A DNA stretch of 64,000 bases from Antedon mediterranea. Taxonomy: Eukaryota > Echinodermata > Crinoidea > Comatulida > Antedonidae. The notes beneath the pieces are model-generated. The model had not been told where the DNA came from. It did no database searches and saw only the letters and a list, made by a program, of their open reading frames with translations. Below, in pieces: positions 1 to 12,357 of the stretch; within the stretch, counting starts at the first letter, position 1, and every line of letters begins with the position of its first letter. The stretch is from assembly GCF_964355755.1 (NCBI RefSeq), contig NC_092677.1, forward strand, positions 13,288,601 to 13,352,600, in the 5' to 3' direction. Both the position numbers and the translations under genes were made by a program.

Positions 1-1230
1 TTTTCATTTCAATAATAGTTTTATTTCTGGTTTCAATTAGTTTACTTTTAAGAATTGTTTGAATATAAAATATCAAATTTAAGTGTATCCTAAGTTGAAT
101 AAAGTTTCTAAAAATGGCGACAAATTTATGAATTCAACAATTTCACTTACATTTACTGCCTACTGTTAAATGTAATTTGACAGTTATAATTGTTAATAAC
201 TTTCAAAAAACTTGCGCTTGATTTTTGAGACAATGCCAAAGACTTGAGGGAGTTTAAACTGTGGGTTGATTTGGGATGATGTACAGTGATTACGAGCCCC
301 TTCCTGGGTTGTTATTCTGGTATAAGCTTTAAACTAACATCAAACTTATTGATATTGAATGAGAGTTGACAATTGTACAAGATAGCAAGGTAGAGTTTCA
401 AATCTGCCATTCTTAATTCACCAATTACTATCAATATGGCGAATGAGAAGGAAGTATACGCCATACCAAAAACCGTGAGTTGAGTGACAGAATCAGAAAC
501 CTCACGAAACATGCAGTGTTCAATTTAGATCAAAGTTAGATCAAAGTCCTTCTGCTAAGCTTTGGATAGCACTGTCCCCCTGGTGTCCATCAAATAGCTA
601 TGCGCTGGCCGTGTCAAACCATTCGCTTGTAATCGCATGCATTTAGTTTATTGCAAATCAACTAGTGTTATGAAAGGCCAAAAGTAAAGTAACATCAGCT
701 ACTTCCCTAGATAACAGTAAACAATCAAATTTATACATGTTTTATATTGCAATTTTACTTAGTGTGATTTTTTGAATTCTCAAGGCTGCAACAACTGAAA
801 AATATTGTATTATTTAATGGTAAAAGAGGGAAAAATTATACACTTATAAAAACTATAACATTTATCACATGTCATATCTGTAAAAGGTGACCTCAATTCA
901 AATTAAATAATAAATGGATACTTTTAAGTTTTATTTCTATTATATTATATACAATGTATCAGTTTCGTGTTTTTAATAGTTAAAGTGGCTTTTATAAGTC
1001 AAACAATATTAATATTAAACATTGAAAGTTGAATGGGGGTGAAGTGGGAATATTTTCATTAGTTTTATTGACTATTCTATTCTATTCAATGAGACACAGA
1101 CAGTCTGTCAACGAATAAAACTATTTTTACTATTCAATGAGCAAAGCCTTGCATTTGTTTTATATCACACATTGTTATAAAGAAGTATGCTATATCAGTG
1201 ACGAGTGGCTATTGAAAGTAAATATAAAGT
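1..1230. other. AT-rich single-copy DNA, nothing recognised
   Basis: No exon-like reading frame, tandem array or paired inverted repeat is visible. The longest open stretch (minus strand, 312-512) has ordinary AT-rich composition and no splice context, so it is not called as a gene. Confidence 0.6.
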
Positions 1231-1575
1231 GGCTGTGCAATAGCATCAGTGATTAGAACTATCATGTAATAGAACTAAAACGGTTATAAACCATACAGTA
1301 ATATTAATAATTTGTAAAAATTAGTATCAAGGGCAAACCCCTGGATCCGCACTGGAAATAAAATAATCAAATGGCTGTGCAATAGAACTAGTGATTAGAA
1401 CTACATGCAATAGAACTAAAACGGTATTAACCATACGGTAATATTAATAATTTGTAAAAATTAGTATCAAGGCCAAACCCCTGGATTCGCACTGGAAATA
1501 AAATAATAAAATGGCTGTGCAATAGAACTAGTGATTAGAACTATCATGCAATAGAACTAAAACAGTATTAACCAA
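1231..1575. repeat. 142-bp tandem duplication, about 2.4 copies
   Basis: The phrase GGCTGTGCAATAG recurs at 1231, 1373 and 1513, giving periods of 142 and 140 bp. The first two units are nearly identical along their length, including the shared inner phrase AACCCCTGGAT(C/T)CGCACTGG. The third unit breaks off after about 60 bp. Differences are a few substitutions and 1-2 bp indels. No coding potential is seen. Confidence 0.9.
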
Positions 1576-2030
1576 TGAAATCATGGGTGAATTCAGAATT
1601 TTCGGGGGAGCCAACATATAATATTAATTGTCGGACAAAAATAGATATAAAAAAAGGAGAATTATTTTTTTGTTTTTAAGCCAGGCTTCTTTCTCAAAAG
1701 ACTCGAGCATTTCCCAAAGAATTTTTAAAAACCAGCATAAAGGCATCACATCTGGTGTAATGTCAATCTCATTACCATTGTATAGTTTGATGTGTCTGTC
1801 TACTGTCATTACTACATCAATAAAACATTGAAATGAAATAAACATTTATATGAAAACAATTAACCTTTTTGACTGAATCAACATGGTACACAAATTAACA
1901 AAGGCAATGAAGAAAAATTGTTTTATTATGAAATATTTTTTTGTTATTCCTAACCTGAAACTTTTATTAATTGGTTAGTTTGATCCGGATTACACTAATG
2001 ATGGAGCTATAACTGTTTCTGCTGAATAAA
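1576..2030. other. AT-rich spacer
   Basis: Short ORFs exist on both strands around 1624-1845, but they overlap head to head, lack splice-like boundaries and match nothing I recognise. No repeat structure is seen. Confidence 0.5.
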
Positions 2031-2181
2031 AATAACCGGTTAAAAACGGTGTGAATAAATTAACTCCAATTTCTTGGGAGCAGAAACCGGTCAATTTTTT
2101 AGTAACCGGTTAAATGGAAGCACAAAAATAACGGTTAAAAACACCCATTCATTTCGGTGTTAGAACGGCATTTAACCGCTT
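2031..2181. promoter_or_regulatory. Cluster of AACCGGTT-like words
   Basis: AACCGGTTAA occurs at 2034-2043 and 2104-2113. Related forms are AAACCGGTCA at 2084, AACGGTTAAA at 2130 and the reverse-complement form TTTAACCGCT at 2171, so five sites fall within 150 bp. AACCGGTT is the known consensus of Grainyhead/CP2-family factors. The clustering is seen directly; a regulatory role is inference. Part of the pattern could come from a roughly 97-bp diverged direct repeat, because AAAAATAAC(C)GGTTAAAAAC occurs twice. Confidence 0.3.
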
Positions 2182-3350
2182 ATTGCTGGGCAACTTTTAG
2201 CTGCAACACAAAATAACGATTTTTTTTATTGACAGCTGCTGACCTTGAGACAACTACACATTTTGGGTAATTTTAAAGATTTCTAAAATTTAGAGTTAAA
2301 TAAATAGAAATATTAAAATTAACCAGATCAAACATACTGTAGTATGAACGCAGACCGCGTCAGATATTTACATCTGGATATAATGATACATAGTTCTTAC
2401 CTTTCTACTTGCCTACTTGATTTATTTTTGTATTATACCTAACCGTGATGCTATTTGTAATTACTGTATTTTAATTACATTGCTATTATATTACTACTAA
2501 TTTGTATGATTTGATGAATTTACTTTGAAGACAAACTTTTACTGAATGTTTGAATACACGGGAAAAAAATTAACCTAATTTCAAAATCCTCTGATAAAAG
2601 CCACTATTTCACACTGTAACCTTGAATTATTAAGAAATCTAAAAAAATAATTCGCAAGTTTTCAACTATTTGTGACACAATTGTACCGCACACAACCCTC
2701 AAAAGTCAATCTCTACTGGGTTTCACTAGCAGGAAACCTAATTATGATTTTAAAAACAGCGATTTATGACATTTAAATTAATAAATGTAAACAGTTTTAG
2801 TATGAAACATCTTGATCCTTCAAGATCACTTTTTTTCAATTGTCGGTTTTGAATTTAAAATAAACTTTTTTTTACGTTTAGAAGTCATCTGGGTTACAAA
2901 AACCTTAAAAAATTAACTGGGCTCGCCAACAGCGATCGCAAGACAGGAAACTTAAATTATGTCATACTTTTTGATTTTTGTCATGTTGATGTGATGTCTT
3001 TTTAAAGAAATAAAACTGAAATAAACTTAACAGTTGTTGTTTTTTCTCAAGGACATCTTTGCATTTTTTTTATAGATTTTAATCTTTTTTTAAATGTGAC
3101 AAATTTTAGGTCAAATATTTGTTGAGATGTTTAAAAAAGGAAAGAATAAAACTATAGAAAGTTGATTTTTTGACATTTTTGGATGTCATTAAAAAAAAAA
3201 TTTGTAACAAAAGCGTTAATCGAGTCTGAATACTTTTCTATTACATCGCTAACTTTAATGTGACCTGCTTGCGCTACAAAAGCATAATTCCATGCATCTG
3301 AATGTATCTTAAATAAGAGATGTAAATAAGAAAATATTATTTAATTATAA
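2182..3350. other. AT-rich spacer
   Basis: Homopolymer-rich AT sequence with no recognisable gene, element or array. Confidence 0.55.
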
Positions 3351-3755
3351 TACGGCTTTACCATGTTGAGTAATACGGCTTTGCCACTTTGAAAGTTAAG
3401 CAACGTTGTGCTTGTATGGTTAGAGCTTGGATGGGAGACCATCTGGTAATATCGGGTGCTGTATATGGAGCTGCGGTCTTGTTAAGCATTTAAAATCAGC
3501 ACTGCTGACTCTTATGGCAGCACCTGCATCTAGTATCTGTACCTCAGACGTATTGGCTTATGCATTTCCTCTGGTCAAGGTGGACACTGGACGAGAGAAG
3601 CACTGGACGAGAGAAGCCCTTGATCAATGTTAGGACCAATCAAGGTGCTTTAAACAGTCCTGGCTTTGTTTGTATCAAACCTGTTAGTGGCGGTAATTAT
3701 CGCTGTTTGTTTCGATTGAATAAAATAAAAAATAAATAAAAATAAAAATCTAAAG
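3351..3755 (+). mobile_element. 5S rRNA-derived SINE (SINE3-like), full or near full length
   Basis: The head (about 3373-3464) resembles the 5S rRNA gene. TACGGCTTTGCCAC corresponds to the 5S start, GTTAAGCA to the A-box region, and CTTGGATGGGAGACC (3426-3440) is the internal C-box region, followed by ATCGGGTGCTGTAT. About 30 nt of the 5S middle are missing. A roughly 250-bp unrelated body follows, containing a 16-bp tandem duplication (3586-3617), then an A-rich AATAAAAT-type tail (3715-3752). A second partial copy of the first 12 bp lies at 3351. This layout is the known structure of 5S-headed SINEs transcribed by RNA polymerase III and moved by a partner LINE. It is not a functional 5S gene. 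No clear target duplication was found. Confidence 0.85.
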
Positions 3756-4384
3756 ATAGAATAATCCTACAGTTATTAGCCAACATGAAAGGACAAAAGC
3801 AGCTTAATTAACCTACTGTCACCAAGAAGGTATGTACCGTGCCTCTAGAAAGTGGTGAACACTCAAGTAATATTTATATTAATAATAGTTAATAATATTT
3901 AGAAACATTACCAAAGGCACAATGAACAAATTAACCCAATTGAAATGATTTTGTCAACAAAAATTGAGACAAAATTATGAACAGTACTATTAATTGATTC
4001 AATGCCATAAATCACAATTAAACAAGGAATCAAATTATATATGTTGACAAATTGACAGTGAATGACAAAGAGAAAAAGGAAAATAGTGAGAGTGGTGGAA
4101 AAATATTACATTATAAACCTGAAAGACTTGCCATACAATAAGGTTAATTATACATGCCACTAGCCAAGTTTCTAAAAATGAAATAATCTTTCTGACAAAT
4201 GTTTTTGTACGTATTTTAAGATTTTAATAAATTTTGAAAAGTTGCCAAGTTGAAATGTAATAATGCAAACACCTACTGATGCCGTGTTCAACACAAGGGG
4301 CGCTAGTAGGTCTAGAGTCCAAGTTGCTGTTGACTTCTAATGATTAAGTCCATTTACTAAATATTAATTAATGAATATAATGCC
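3756..4384. other. AT-rich spacer
   Basis: No gene, array or inverted repeat noticed. Confidence 0.55.
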
Positions 4385-5045
4385 AAGCTTCTTCTTCATG
4401 GTGCTTTTCCTTTTTTCCAGTGTTTTCTTCTATCCTTTCAATATTTTATTTTCTGGTTAATTCGTTTTTTTTTTCTTTTCATTGTTATTTTCTACGTTTC
4501 TTTTTTCCCTTACCCAATCACATGGTATGTCTTTCATTATTAAATATTATTTCCATACTTTCTATCTTTTTTTAACCTTTTCATTGTTTGCAGGCCTCTT
4601 TTCCAACATAATACCAAGCAACGATTGTCTGTTTCTTTTTTTCATTGTTATTGTTTTTCCTTCTTTTCCTTGTATCTTTCTTTTTTTTTGTTTTGCTTTC
4701 TAATATTTTTTTACCTCCTTCTTTCCCAACATAATGGCAAAACATTACTTTCTTCTATCATTTTTTGTCTCCTTTTGTTTTCTTCTTTTGTTATCTTTTA
4801 TCATTTTAATCTTTTATCTCTTTATTGATTTCTCAATACCTTTTCAATATCTTTATCGTCCATCTCTTTATTGTTTTTTATCTTTCTTCTCATTTTTTTC
4901 TTCTACTACTACTACATAGTTATTTCTACCTACATTGTCACTGTCGCATACACTCATTTAATATCTTTATCGTTTTACAATGTAAATATTTCTATCATGT
5001 TTACTTTTTTTATTTTCTGTAATTTTTCCCTTTTATCTGTTATTT
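4385..5045 (+). repeat. Pyrimidine-rich low-complexity tract
   Basis: About 650 bp in which the plus strand is dominated by T with C (CTTTTCCTTC, TTTTCATTGTTATTTT and similar), with loosely recurring phrases such as TTCATTGTTATT and CATCTCTTTATTG. Overlapping ORFs rich in F, L, S and Y are produced by this composition and are not genes. It ends at an A-run (5048-5070). Confidence 0.8.
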
Positions 5046-6398
5046 TATAATAAAAAAAAACAAATAAAAATGAAAAATACACACAAACAATATTTTGCCC
5101 TTCTGTTCTATCAATCTCAACAGATTTATACAATGAACTTGAATGTTACAAAGCCAATATTTGTCAGATCTCTCCTGCCAATAAATTGTGTTTTCTTGGA
5201 TGCATCATTTGATTCCTGTCAAATATGCTTCTCTGTGCTGCTGTGGTACACTATATTGACTATCAATCAATCAGATCTTTCCTTTCTATAATTGACATGA
5301 CCCAAAACTGTCACATATTTCCTTAATGAAATAGAACAAACTGGATTATGACAACAACCAGGGCACGGTTTATGAAACATTTCTTACAAATTGTGAAATA
5401 CCACCATCATTTTAAACCATATATCAATATTTTTTTATAAAAAAGATGCTACCATAATTATATCATTTAGTAAAAAATAAATTGTCACAAATGTTCATCT
5501 CGAGGGAAATCAGACAGCAAAAAAAAAAATGCTTTCCATGGGACGTCCCGGCCATCAAATGAAAATCAGTGACACATACATTACAAAAGTTTTATATAAA
5601 GTAAACTCAATTGGTGAAAACCAATATATAACGCGTAAAACAAATAAAATCTATCTATTTATATACCTATCAACATTTTCTTCTTTTTTCCAAATACTAG
5701 AATAGGACTAGATATTCATCATATTCATCAACTGCTTGTTGTCAATTTGACTAGTGATTTCTATTATAGTTTATAATTCATTTGTAATAAGACCACAAAA
5801 CATTTTTGTATTGTCAAATTTCTATAAGTAATGACAAAAAGAAGATATTAAATAACAAATTTAGAATCATGTGATTAATATCAGATGTCAGTTTTGACTA
5901 AATAGTGTTTGTGAGTTAAAACGAGTTATTAAGGGGTACTGGATGTGACATCAAAGGGCCTGTTTCATTTTACTCATTCAGTAAACACAAACATAGATGA
6001 AAAAGTTTTGACAAGGAGTTAATTACCCACATAGCCAAAAGCGTTATCATAGGTCTTGTTGCCAAGAAGACAAAAAGGGTTGTTTTCAATTTTTAAATAA
6101 TTAAAAAAACAAACACTACTCAAATATGATTTTAAAATTCTGAATATTAAGAGGTAATGAAGAATTTGATTGGAGAGAAGATGGACAAATAATTATTCTT
6201 TAATCAAATTCTGGCATTGTTAAAATCAAATGTCAAACTAATAGGAAAATGGGATATGATTAATATAAAAACAACCAAACCTTTTGAAAAAGATTTAACC
6301 AATCAATAGCTCAAGATAAATCCTATTAGGCCCATATCGTGTCAATATATGTGGCTGGCGTTAATGTAAACTCTTTTGCATGCTAATGCTGGATTTTA
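5046..6398. other. AT-rich spacer
   Basis: Nothing beyond short ORFs and A/T runs was recognised. Confidence 0.55.
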
Positions 6399-6530
6399 TA
6401 GTAGAACGTTAATTTTGTGGGTACACCCCTCAGGGAATGTTCTTATTAAGGGGACACTCTAAAATGAGTGGTAATATTTTTAAACACTATGACAAACCCC
6501 TATTTAGGGGAGACTTTGTTGGGTACAAAA
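6399..6530. mobile_element. MITE family C fragment (TAGTAGAAC type)
   Basis: Starts with TAGTAGAACG and contains TATTAAGGGGACACT, AACACTATGACAAACCCC and ATTTAGGGGAGACTTTGTTG. The same phrases recur in the elements at 18257-19034, 35905-36040 and 44649-44852, in either orientation. The right end is not clearly delimited. Confidence 0.65.
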
Positions 6531-7231
6531 GAATAACATGAATTACTTTATGCCTAAACATGATGTTAATGATTTTAGGTTTTTTAAAAACTACTGTAAA
6601 AAAGTTGCAATTTAAAATTTGGGGGCGCTGTTAAAATTATTTTAAAAGGCCCAAACCTTAGATTTGATTAAATTTTGTGTCCAGTCATGCTTGGGAAACA
6701 AAATATATTTTTTAGGCCTTATAACATTTTTTGTACAAAAGCAATACTTTCATTTAACATTTGTAATCAAACATTCCTTGTAACATAGTTTTTTGGGAAA
6801 AATAAAAAAAAAGCATGTCATTAAACATGATTCTTAGATGAAGGTCGACCTGCAATATTAACATGCTTATTCTGATTGCATTCATCTCGTTAAACTTGGC
6901 CATTTCGTTTGATCCAAAGTTCATTATAAATCATAACTAAATTTATCGTGTGAGCACTGTTTCGTAAATTAGTATGCACATTTGGGAAACTCTATCCTTT
7001 TAAATATCTTTCCTTCTCTTTATATTAAACCCTGAATGAGTTTTAAAATGTTTGTTTTCACATCATATTATAACTGAAAATGCCTATTATAACTCATTGT
7101 ATATATAGTCTTTTATCCTGTCGTGATATGTATCCTACCTTAGATTTCAAACCATTAATATCGCCTATAATTAATTCATAGATTATTAAAACACAAAGAC
7201 CTTATGGCTGACTTTATTGTTTGTAACATAG
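6531..7231. other. AT-rich spacer
   Basis: No gene or repeat structure recognised. Confidence 0.5.
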
Positions 7232-7280
7232 GGGTCAACATTCGGTCATAGGTCATACTAAATTCTACGACATGTGGTCA
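7232..7280 (+). promoter_or_regulatory. Cluster of GGTCA half-sites (DR5 and DR1 spacing)
   Basis: GGGTCA at 7232-7237, CGGTCA at 7243-7248, AGGTCA at 7250-7255 and TGGTCA at 7275-7280 all lie on the plus strand. Spacings are 5 bp and then 1 bp, which match direct-repeat arrangements known for nuclear-receptor dimers. Function is inferred only, and short motifs can cluster by chance. Confidence 0.2.
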
Positions 7281-8926
7281 TAAGTTGACGAAGACGTCCA
7301 CTGCACAATACGGCAAACAAAATAGATTTTTGGGGAAGGTGCTTCAACATTAATACAGGTATGTTTTCAAATCATTAAGGTAAACAAATTATTTTTTATC
7401 TCTGAAAAGAAATTGATGTAGATTTATTATTAGATGAGTTTTCTATCAATTCATTAACATTTTAAGGAAACTCTGGTTTATGTTTAAGTTTAGAACTTAT
7501 GGTACTTGCTGAAATTTGTTTTGTGTAAAATACTTACGACCAATTATGTTAATATGACGAATTTTGACTATACAGTCTACACAAACTGTACGACAGAACA
7601 TTTAATATAATTTTAAAGAAACGTGGGTTTCTTAGGAAAATAACAATTAAAAGATTCTTAAATGCAATTAATTTATATACTTTATTTTACAAACCAAAGA
7701 TAACAATGTAGTCTATGGTTATTTTTTTCTTGAAAAATGTAACTGTCCTTTTTTGTAACATAAACAAATTTATTTATTCAGAAAAGAAACAAGCAGAAGG
7801 AAAATTTCTTATTCTTTATACTAATTCCAATGTTTATCAATAGACTATATTAAAGTTATTATATCCTTACCCTTAACTTCCGTGGACATAGTGCGAGATA
7901 ATATTATTGAAAGGATCACATGCTCAACTTGAAATTGTTAAAACTCTCTAGTGGTCAGTGTGAAATGCTTTGTCCTATTTGATATGATTTAATCAATACA
8001 ACTTTAGAAAAACATTGGCGACAGCTACTGAAGGATATCAAGCAGGCAAAACCAACTCTTGACTGTGTCTTTCATCATTATTATTAAAATCAGAGCAACA
8101 GAGATCAAAAATCATTCTGAGAAATGGACTTCTGTTGAACTGGGATATTGTAAACTGAACCAAACAATTTATTTTTCAATGAACACCATAAGTGAGAGCA
8201 AACTCGCTGTTATAATACTGACAGACACGGTGGAAAAAACTGACCCTTTTTTAGCCGTTCGCTGCAGATTTTAATCACAAGGCAGCGTTAGGAGGAACAT
8301 TTGATTAGTGTCAAGTTACAGACGTGATTAGTGGATTGAGTTAACATTACGATGCATTTGTATCTTAGTATTATCATAGGAAATTATCAATAAACGGTGG
8401 CTGTTCAGATGATTTCATAGGACACGGCCAAGGAAGTTGTATTGAAAAGCCAATGTCAACCAACCAATGGATGTGGGATATAATCCTACAGACGATTAAA
8501 TTAAAATAGTGAATTACGCCATCTAGTTTATTGAGAATCCTATCTCTCTCATACTGCTCACTGTAATTGCATTTGAGAGGGTTTTAAATGTATTAATAAA
8601 ACTCTTTATTGCACAGACAATAAGAACATAACTATTCAAAATCTGCATATACTGTATACATATCTTAGAAACAATTTTATAAAACTTTTATATTTTCAAT
8701 TATCTTTACTTACTAATTATTAAATGCCTTGAAGATTGGCCATACATTAATCTATTAGGCTACTATTATGTTTAGTTATTCGGTGATAATTTAATTGTTA
8801 AGTCAATAGACTTAATTCAGCTATAAATAAATATATATTAAATTATTTAAATTATTATAAAAAATATAAGAATAATAATATTGAATTGTGGTTGAATAAA
8901 TGTCAAGCAAAAGGCATCTAAATTAT
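7281..8926. other. AT-rich single-copy DNA
   Basis: Contains one plus-strand open stretch (8059-8274) without splice signals or recognisable similarity. No repeats noticed. Confidence 0.5.
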
Positions 8927-9089
8927 CTCTGTCTACACTATCAAAGTTTATGTGATGAAAACATGTGATGTGTCCATATATGGATATAATGATGTCATAT
9001 TACTACCATTATTAGGGCATAGCGATACCATATTTGAGCACATCACACTTTTTTTTGTCAACTAGTTTGATACTAAAAAGACAGAGCTT
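8927..9089. mobile_element. MITE family A, copy 1
   Basis: Left end CTCTGTCTACACTATCAAA and right end AAAAAGACAGAGCTTAAG form imperfect TIRs. The interior holds CCATATTTGAGCACATCACAC and a T-run followed by GTCAACTAGTTTGAT. About 163 bp, non-coding. Two further copies lie at 14842 and 43342. Confidence 0.85.
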
Positions 9090-9899
9090 AAGAAAGTAGA
9101 CCACTTTGAGATTAATTTTCTTTGCTTTCCAATTACTGTATCATCAAATTCTTTAAAAAAATAAACAGAAAATGTGCATTAGTGATTATCAAAGAGGAAA
9201 TAATAAAACTACACTTATCAATGATTGTTATTTGATTTTTACAATAAAAGCTTTTAAATAACAAAAACCAACACAGTAACTATAACCACCCATTGAGGAT
9301 TATTAAAACAGGTAATTCGGACATCAACCCACGATCGGAGCGTCCCAACCGTATATAAACAGCTAATAAAACAATCTGTTACCATTTCTAAAAGGTGTCA
9401 TTAGGTTAAAAAACCTTAAAAGAGAAGAAGTAAAAAGCAAGCAACCTCGACAACTTTTTAAATGAAGATTTATTTCATGTCTTACCGCCTGCAAAAACAT
9501 ACTAACGCGCTAAGAACGAATCAAGAAGGTAAAAGCATGTTAGCAGTAATGAAACAAGTCAGATGTCACGTTATAGAAGAATTAGTTAACTTTCTGTAAG
9601 GTCCCCAGGGAAGGAATATGCCTGTTTTTGCATTGTTTATAATTAAAATTTGCAATAGCTGTGTACTTTCTTTAGTTTGATTTTTATAGTGTTTTTATTT
9701 TTAGTAGAAATTCTAGATTGATACTAATTGCTGTTATATTTGGAATACACACGTTGCAAATCACAATTTAGATTTAGTCAGATAACACTCATAGACATAA
9801 TCTGTACTTATCAATTGCATATCACAGTCCAATTTATATAAAACAATTTACCAGTTACATTCATTATCCAACATTTAGTTTTAAAATGATAAAAATGCT
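9090..9899. other. AT-rich spacer
   Basis: A TATATAAA word at 9352-9360 lies in slightly less AT-rich sequence, but no transcript evidence can be read. Nothing else recognised. Confidence 0.5.
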
Positions 9900-10003
9900 T
9901 CAGATATATTTTTCCCCTAAAAAAATATCGTTTTTTTTATTAGTATTGTTGAATTAGAGCCCTTTTAATGGCACATAATAGTTATCCACTTTGACCCAAA
10001 AGT
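9900..10003 (-). mobile_element. MITE family B, half copy
   Basis: The reverse complement matches the right half of the family B elements at 16534 and 24059: TCAAAGTGGATAACTATTATG, then an AAAATGG-like stretch, then AGGGGAAAAATATATCTG. The left half is missing. Confidence 0.7.
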
Positions 10004-10551
10004 GGACTGACACCAAATATATATCTGCTTATAACTGTAATTAGTCAACTGTAAGCCCGTTATCTGAATGGAAGCAATGGGATTCTGGTAAAATTAAGTG
10101 GTTTATTTTGTCTTATTAATATAATAAAGGAAATCAATATTTTTGTTTAAAATTAGGGTATTTATATACTGTATTCTTACTCCTTAATAAACATGTACAA
10201 GATAGGACAACAAAACAACAATGTTTTCCTTGTACTATTTTTGGGTAAATTTAATAAATTAAATTAAACGAGCCTTTTTTCTCAAAATACGTGTTTGGTA
10301 CGAGATATTACAAATTAACCTGTTATGTTACTTTGTTTTGCTTTGATGAAGAAAAAAAAACATTTCTGACATGAAAAAATAGCTTTTAAATTCATCAAAA
10401 AGGATGGGAAATAATTGCCTTTAATTTACCCTAACATTTAGTAATCTATTTATCTGTCCTTCACCCAAGTTTATAATGTGATGTCATAAGAGCGGCCATT
10501 TCTTACGATCAATTATCGCGAAACCGCTGTTAGTTCGGCTGTTAATCTACT
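10004..10551. other. AT-rich spacer
   Basis: No gene or repeat recognised. The last 70 bp are less AT-rich and lead into the inverted repeat at 10552. Confidence 0.5.
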
Positions 10552-10685
10552 AAGGCCACATTCGGCCAATCACTCTATCATGTACTATTTCCACATAACT
10601 GAGTGGTTTAAATTTCGGCAGGTGGTTGCTACGGCGACAGTTGTTCATGAAAAAAACTAAATCTGGGCTGGGGTAATGTGGCCTT
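10552..10685. repeat. Inverted repeat, 134 bp, possible MITE
   Basis: AAGGCCACATT (10552-10562) is perfectly inverted as AATGTGGCCTT (10675-10685). The interior is G+C-richer than its surroundings. The short perfect arms suggest a small TIR element, but no second copy was found in the window. Confidence 0.4.
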
Positions 10686-12357
10686 CGCAGGCACTTAGGT
10701 GTTAAATCAGTTAATATTTTTTGTAAGACAAGTCAAGTCTACAGGGGATCAGGCCTATTTCAAGTGAAGTTATATGATTTATGTATCATGCTCAAGATTC
10801 CTAGCTTTTGACATCCGATACTGTTGTGCTTAATGATATTTGGACATGTACAAATTGATCATTTAGAGTGTATATACTTGCTAAAATCATTTGCTGTTAT
10901 ATTATATAAATGGATTTGACTCAGGTTTGCTAAAATTGATAGATTTGATAAATAACAAGTGTTTCTGCAAGCTTATACTTGCAGAATGTGAACATTTAAA
11001 TTCAGTTTTTAAATTTGTAATGTCTGCTGTTTTCAAATTAAAATTTCTCATATTTTCTATAATCTAGATACATTTAGATATTAACACTAAACAAAAGCAA
11101 TTAGTAAGATTAATTTATTTACGTAATAGTTCTTAATCTAAAAGATAAACATCTTTTCTGGTTCTTTTCTTTAATAATTAATTCATTTACTATGAAAAAT
11201 GGTACATTAGGGAACCAATCATACAGTAGTACTACAGATAGATAGAACTTAAGAAAAGATAAAAAGAAATACACAACCGTATCAATTGTAGTACGTATGA
11301 TATTTAAATTCATGTTGTTTTATTTCAGCGATGCATTAAACAGCGTTTGTTTGTTTATTTTAATAAACAAAAAAATATTGTATATAAACTACGGCTAAAA
11401 AATGTTTTGTCTTGTTTAATTTTATTTTAAAACATCTCTTATATTTATGTCAAAACCATAGGACAACATTTTTAAACATCAAATCAATAAAAAATTAGTA
11501 ATATCATCAAAATCAAACATAAATATCTACATCAAGCCATAAAACACAACTGTTAATATTTAATGCTTAAATTCCTAAATGAATGGTTTTTTTTCTAAAT
11601 ATCGTATAACTTAATTTAATTAGATTAAATCTTTAATTCAATCAAATACAGATACAAAAATAACATAAAACAATTTTTAAAACTTATTGTCAAAATTAAT
11701 TGTTTTAAAACAGGAAAACTCTATTTAAATTATGTAGGTACTGTATAACAACTAAAATGTCTCAATGTCAGTAAAACGGCATTTCTACTTTTATTTTGAC
11801 CAATAAAACTTATTTGTGATCATGATTGCGATCCCTAAATATTTTATGAGTTTTAAGAACATTTATCTCCATTTAGGTAAGTCAGATGTTGGTAAAACTC
11901 GTAAAAATAAATAATAATCTTGATACATCCTCTACTCATATATTACGTATTTAATTGTTTTATTTTTATGTAATTAGAAAAGTTGAGACAGATGTCAGGA
12001 TATGTTTGATATAATTAACAGTTATGGGATCTCTGTCAAGTATAAATTATTGCTGAGATTTTTGAAAAGAATATAAATGTCTTATACATACTGATGGTTG
12101 TACTACTACTAATATTTGGTAACCTCAATAGAAAGGTCATATTGACTTTTTCATCTTACATCTAATGTAGGGCCCTACTTGTGGTTACTTTAAACTATGG
12201 CAGTTGAGACTTATGATTAACATTTGATGCTATTGCAACTAATTTGGTGTCTTTAAATGATGTTATATAATTTTGAAGAAATTGTTAATTGCACAGTAGG
12301 ACCTACTCTATTTGGTATTTGGCTTTCAGGGATTCTCTGTTGCTAAGTTTGTATATA
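10686..12357. other. AT-rich single-copy DNA
   Basis: The only open stretch (minus strand, 11119-11313) is low-complexity and rich in hydrophobic residues. No gene or repeat recognised. Confidence 0.55.

Noticed and set aside
3373-3464. Functional 5S rRNA gene
   Set aside because: The middle of 5S is missing, and a SINE body and A-rich tail follow instead of a T-run terminator.
4482-5022. Overlapping plus-strand ORFs rich in F, L and S
   Set aside because: Produced by the pyrimidine-rich tract.
9352-9360. TATA-box promoter
   Set aside because: TATATAAA is expected often in AT-rich DNA, and no downstream gene was found.
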